DNA from: DAOTVD01 sp034437075
GTDB taxonomy: Bacteria; Chloroflexota; Anaerolineae; Aggregatilineales; J027
Direction of reading: 5' to 3'
Assembly (NCBI GenBank): GCA_034437075.1
Contig: DAOTVD010000269.1
Coordinates: forward strand, 1-9,141
Length of the DNA stretch: 9,141 nt
In this document: positions 8,936-9,141 of the stretch, one piece after another
How the letters are laid out: every line of letters starts with the position of its first letter
Position numbering within the stretch: the stretch's first letter is position 1
Translations under genes and position numbers: made by a program
Notes under the pieces: model-generated
What the model was told of the DNA's origin: nothing
Seen by the model: the letters and a program-made list of their open reading frames with translations, nothing else
The model's database searches: none

Positions 8936-9089
8936 ATCAGCAATCCTGGTCTGGCTGGCGATGCCTGACGCATCTGGCCAGACCGTCTTGCCGATGGTAA
9001 GCGGGCTTCCACGCGGTCAAGCGATACTCGGTACCATCGGCAAGACGTGGGCCTCCTAGTGCCCGGCCCCACACGATTGCCAATGGTAA
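8931..9089. repeat. Four copies of a 13-base motif in alternating orientation
   Basis: The motif TTGCCGATGGTAA occurs at 8988-9000 (plus), as TTGCCAATGGTAA at 9077-9089 (plus), and on the minus strand at 8931-8943 (TTGCTGATGGTAA) and 9031-9043 (ending in C rather than A). Orientation runs minus, plus, minus, plus, with centres 57, 43 and 46 bases apart. The unit is itself a near-palindrome (TTGCC, 3 bases, GGTAA), so it could be a protein-binding site. The copies form the arms of the outer stem and of hairpin 2. Confidence 0.7.
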
Positions 9090-9104
9090 CGTCGCTTGAC
9101 CGTG
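8931..9104. other. Cloverleaf-forming element with pseudoknot topology (unknown)
   Basis: Four helices can be drawn. The outer stem pairs 8931-8945 with 9075-9089 (13 of 15 matched). Inside it, hairpin 1 pairs 8948-8955 with 8977-8984 and, after a small internal loop, 8960-8964 with 8970-8974. Hairpin 2 pairs 8985-8999 with 9032-9046 perfectly over 15 bases (16 if 8984/9047 are counted). Hairpin 3 pairs 9047-9053 with 9065-9072 with one bulged C. The hairpins abut with no bases between them. Part of hairpin 2's 32-base loop (9014-9024) is exactly complementary to 9092-9102 outside the outer stem. G-U pairs do not settle the strand: the two outer-stem mismatches become G-U on the minus strand, whereas hairpin 1 and the pseudoknot gain G-U on the plus strand. 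I recognise no known RNA class. A non-autonomous mobile repeat is possible, but no target duplication is seen. Confidence 0.5.
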
Positions 9105-9141
9105 CGTAATCCTAGCCCTACCACCTCTTATCCCTGAGGAC

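Larger units (their letters stand above)
8779..9141. other. Gene-free region upstream of the GH5 gene
   Basis: No convincing coding frame lies here. Bases 8785-8790 hold the GH5 ribosome binding site. A small CCCTAT/ATAGGG inverted repeat lies at 8828-8846. Bases 8850-8930 are AT-richer and could hold the GH5 promoter, though I see no clear hexamer pair. Bases 8920-9104 are packed with the inverted repeats described separately. From 9105 to the edge I see nothing clear. Confidence 0.7.

Noticed and set aside
8931..9089. Complete miniature transposon with the outer stem as terminal repeats
   Set aside because: The bases flanking the outer stem (GT before 8931, CG after 9089) show no target-site duplication. 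It remains possible that the element is larger than the window.
8931..9104. CRISPR array or tRNA
   Set aside because: The repeats alternate in orientation and are unevenly spaced, unlike CRISPR; the cloverleaf lacks the 7-bp acceptor, T-loop and anticodon geometry of tRNA, and its stems are too long.
8931..9104. Integron attC site
   Set aside because: I could not find the paired RYYYAAC and GTTRRRY core sites needed for attC.

Overview
The window looks like ordinary chromosomal DNA from a free-living bacterium. It is GC-rich with long intergenic leaders. The mix of genes (a VanW/G5 envelope protein, an M23 peptidase, a bacterial-type branching enzyme and an endoglycoceramidase-like GH5) fits a member of the Chloroflexota. 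That placement is inferred from gene style alone; there is no rRNA or marker gene here to settle it.

Layout from left to right. Bases 1-1313 are a minus-strand unit: a secreted M23 metallopeptidase, then 1 base later an EthD-like small protein with a strong Shine-Dalgarno, then possibly the first 14 codons of a third gene running off the left edge. Bases 1314-1488 are a divergent promoter region. From there the plus strand carries a membrane-anchored VanW-family protein (1489-3372), an aldo/keto reductase (3431-4435) and the glycogen branching enzyme glgB (4518-6710). A perfect 24-bp palindrome at 6742-6765 separates glgB from a convergent minus-strand GH5 glycosidase (6799-8778).

How the genes relate: the divergent M23 peptidase and VanW protein are both predicted to act at the cell wall and share one control region, so they may form a wall-remodelling pair. 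GlgB makes the alpha-1,6 branches of glycogen. The GH5 enzyme resembles glucosylceramide/steryl-glucoside hydrolases and has no export signal. The reductase is a generic NAD(P)H enzyme with no clear partner.

The most unusual stretch is the gene-free end, 8779-9141. Between 8931 and 9089 the sequence folds on paper into a four-way cloverleaf: an outer stem enclosing three hairpins that abut with almost no unpaired bases. The loop of the middle hairpin is complementary to an 11-base block just outside the outer stem (9092-9102), which gives a pseudoknot topology. The same stretch carries four copies of a 13-base motif in alternating orientation. I do not recognise it; it could be a structured RNA, a 5' leader of the GH5 gene, an operator cluster or a small repeat element. 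A second theme is start-site architecture: two plus-strand starts (the reductase at 3431 and a 12-codon leader ORF at 1454) both lie exactly 8 bases after a good -10 box, suggesting leaderless transcripts.
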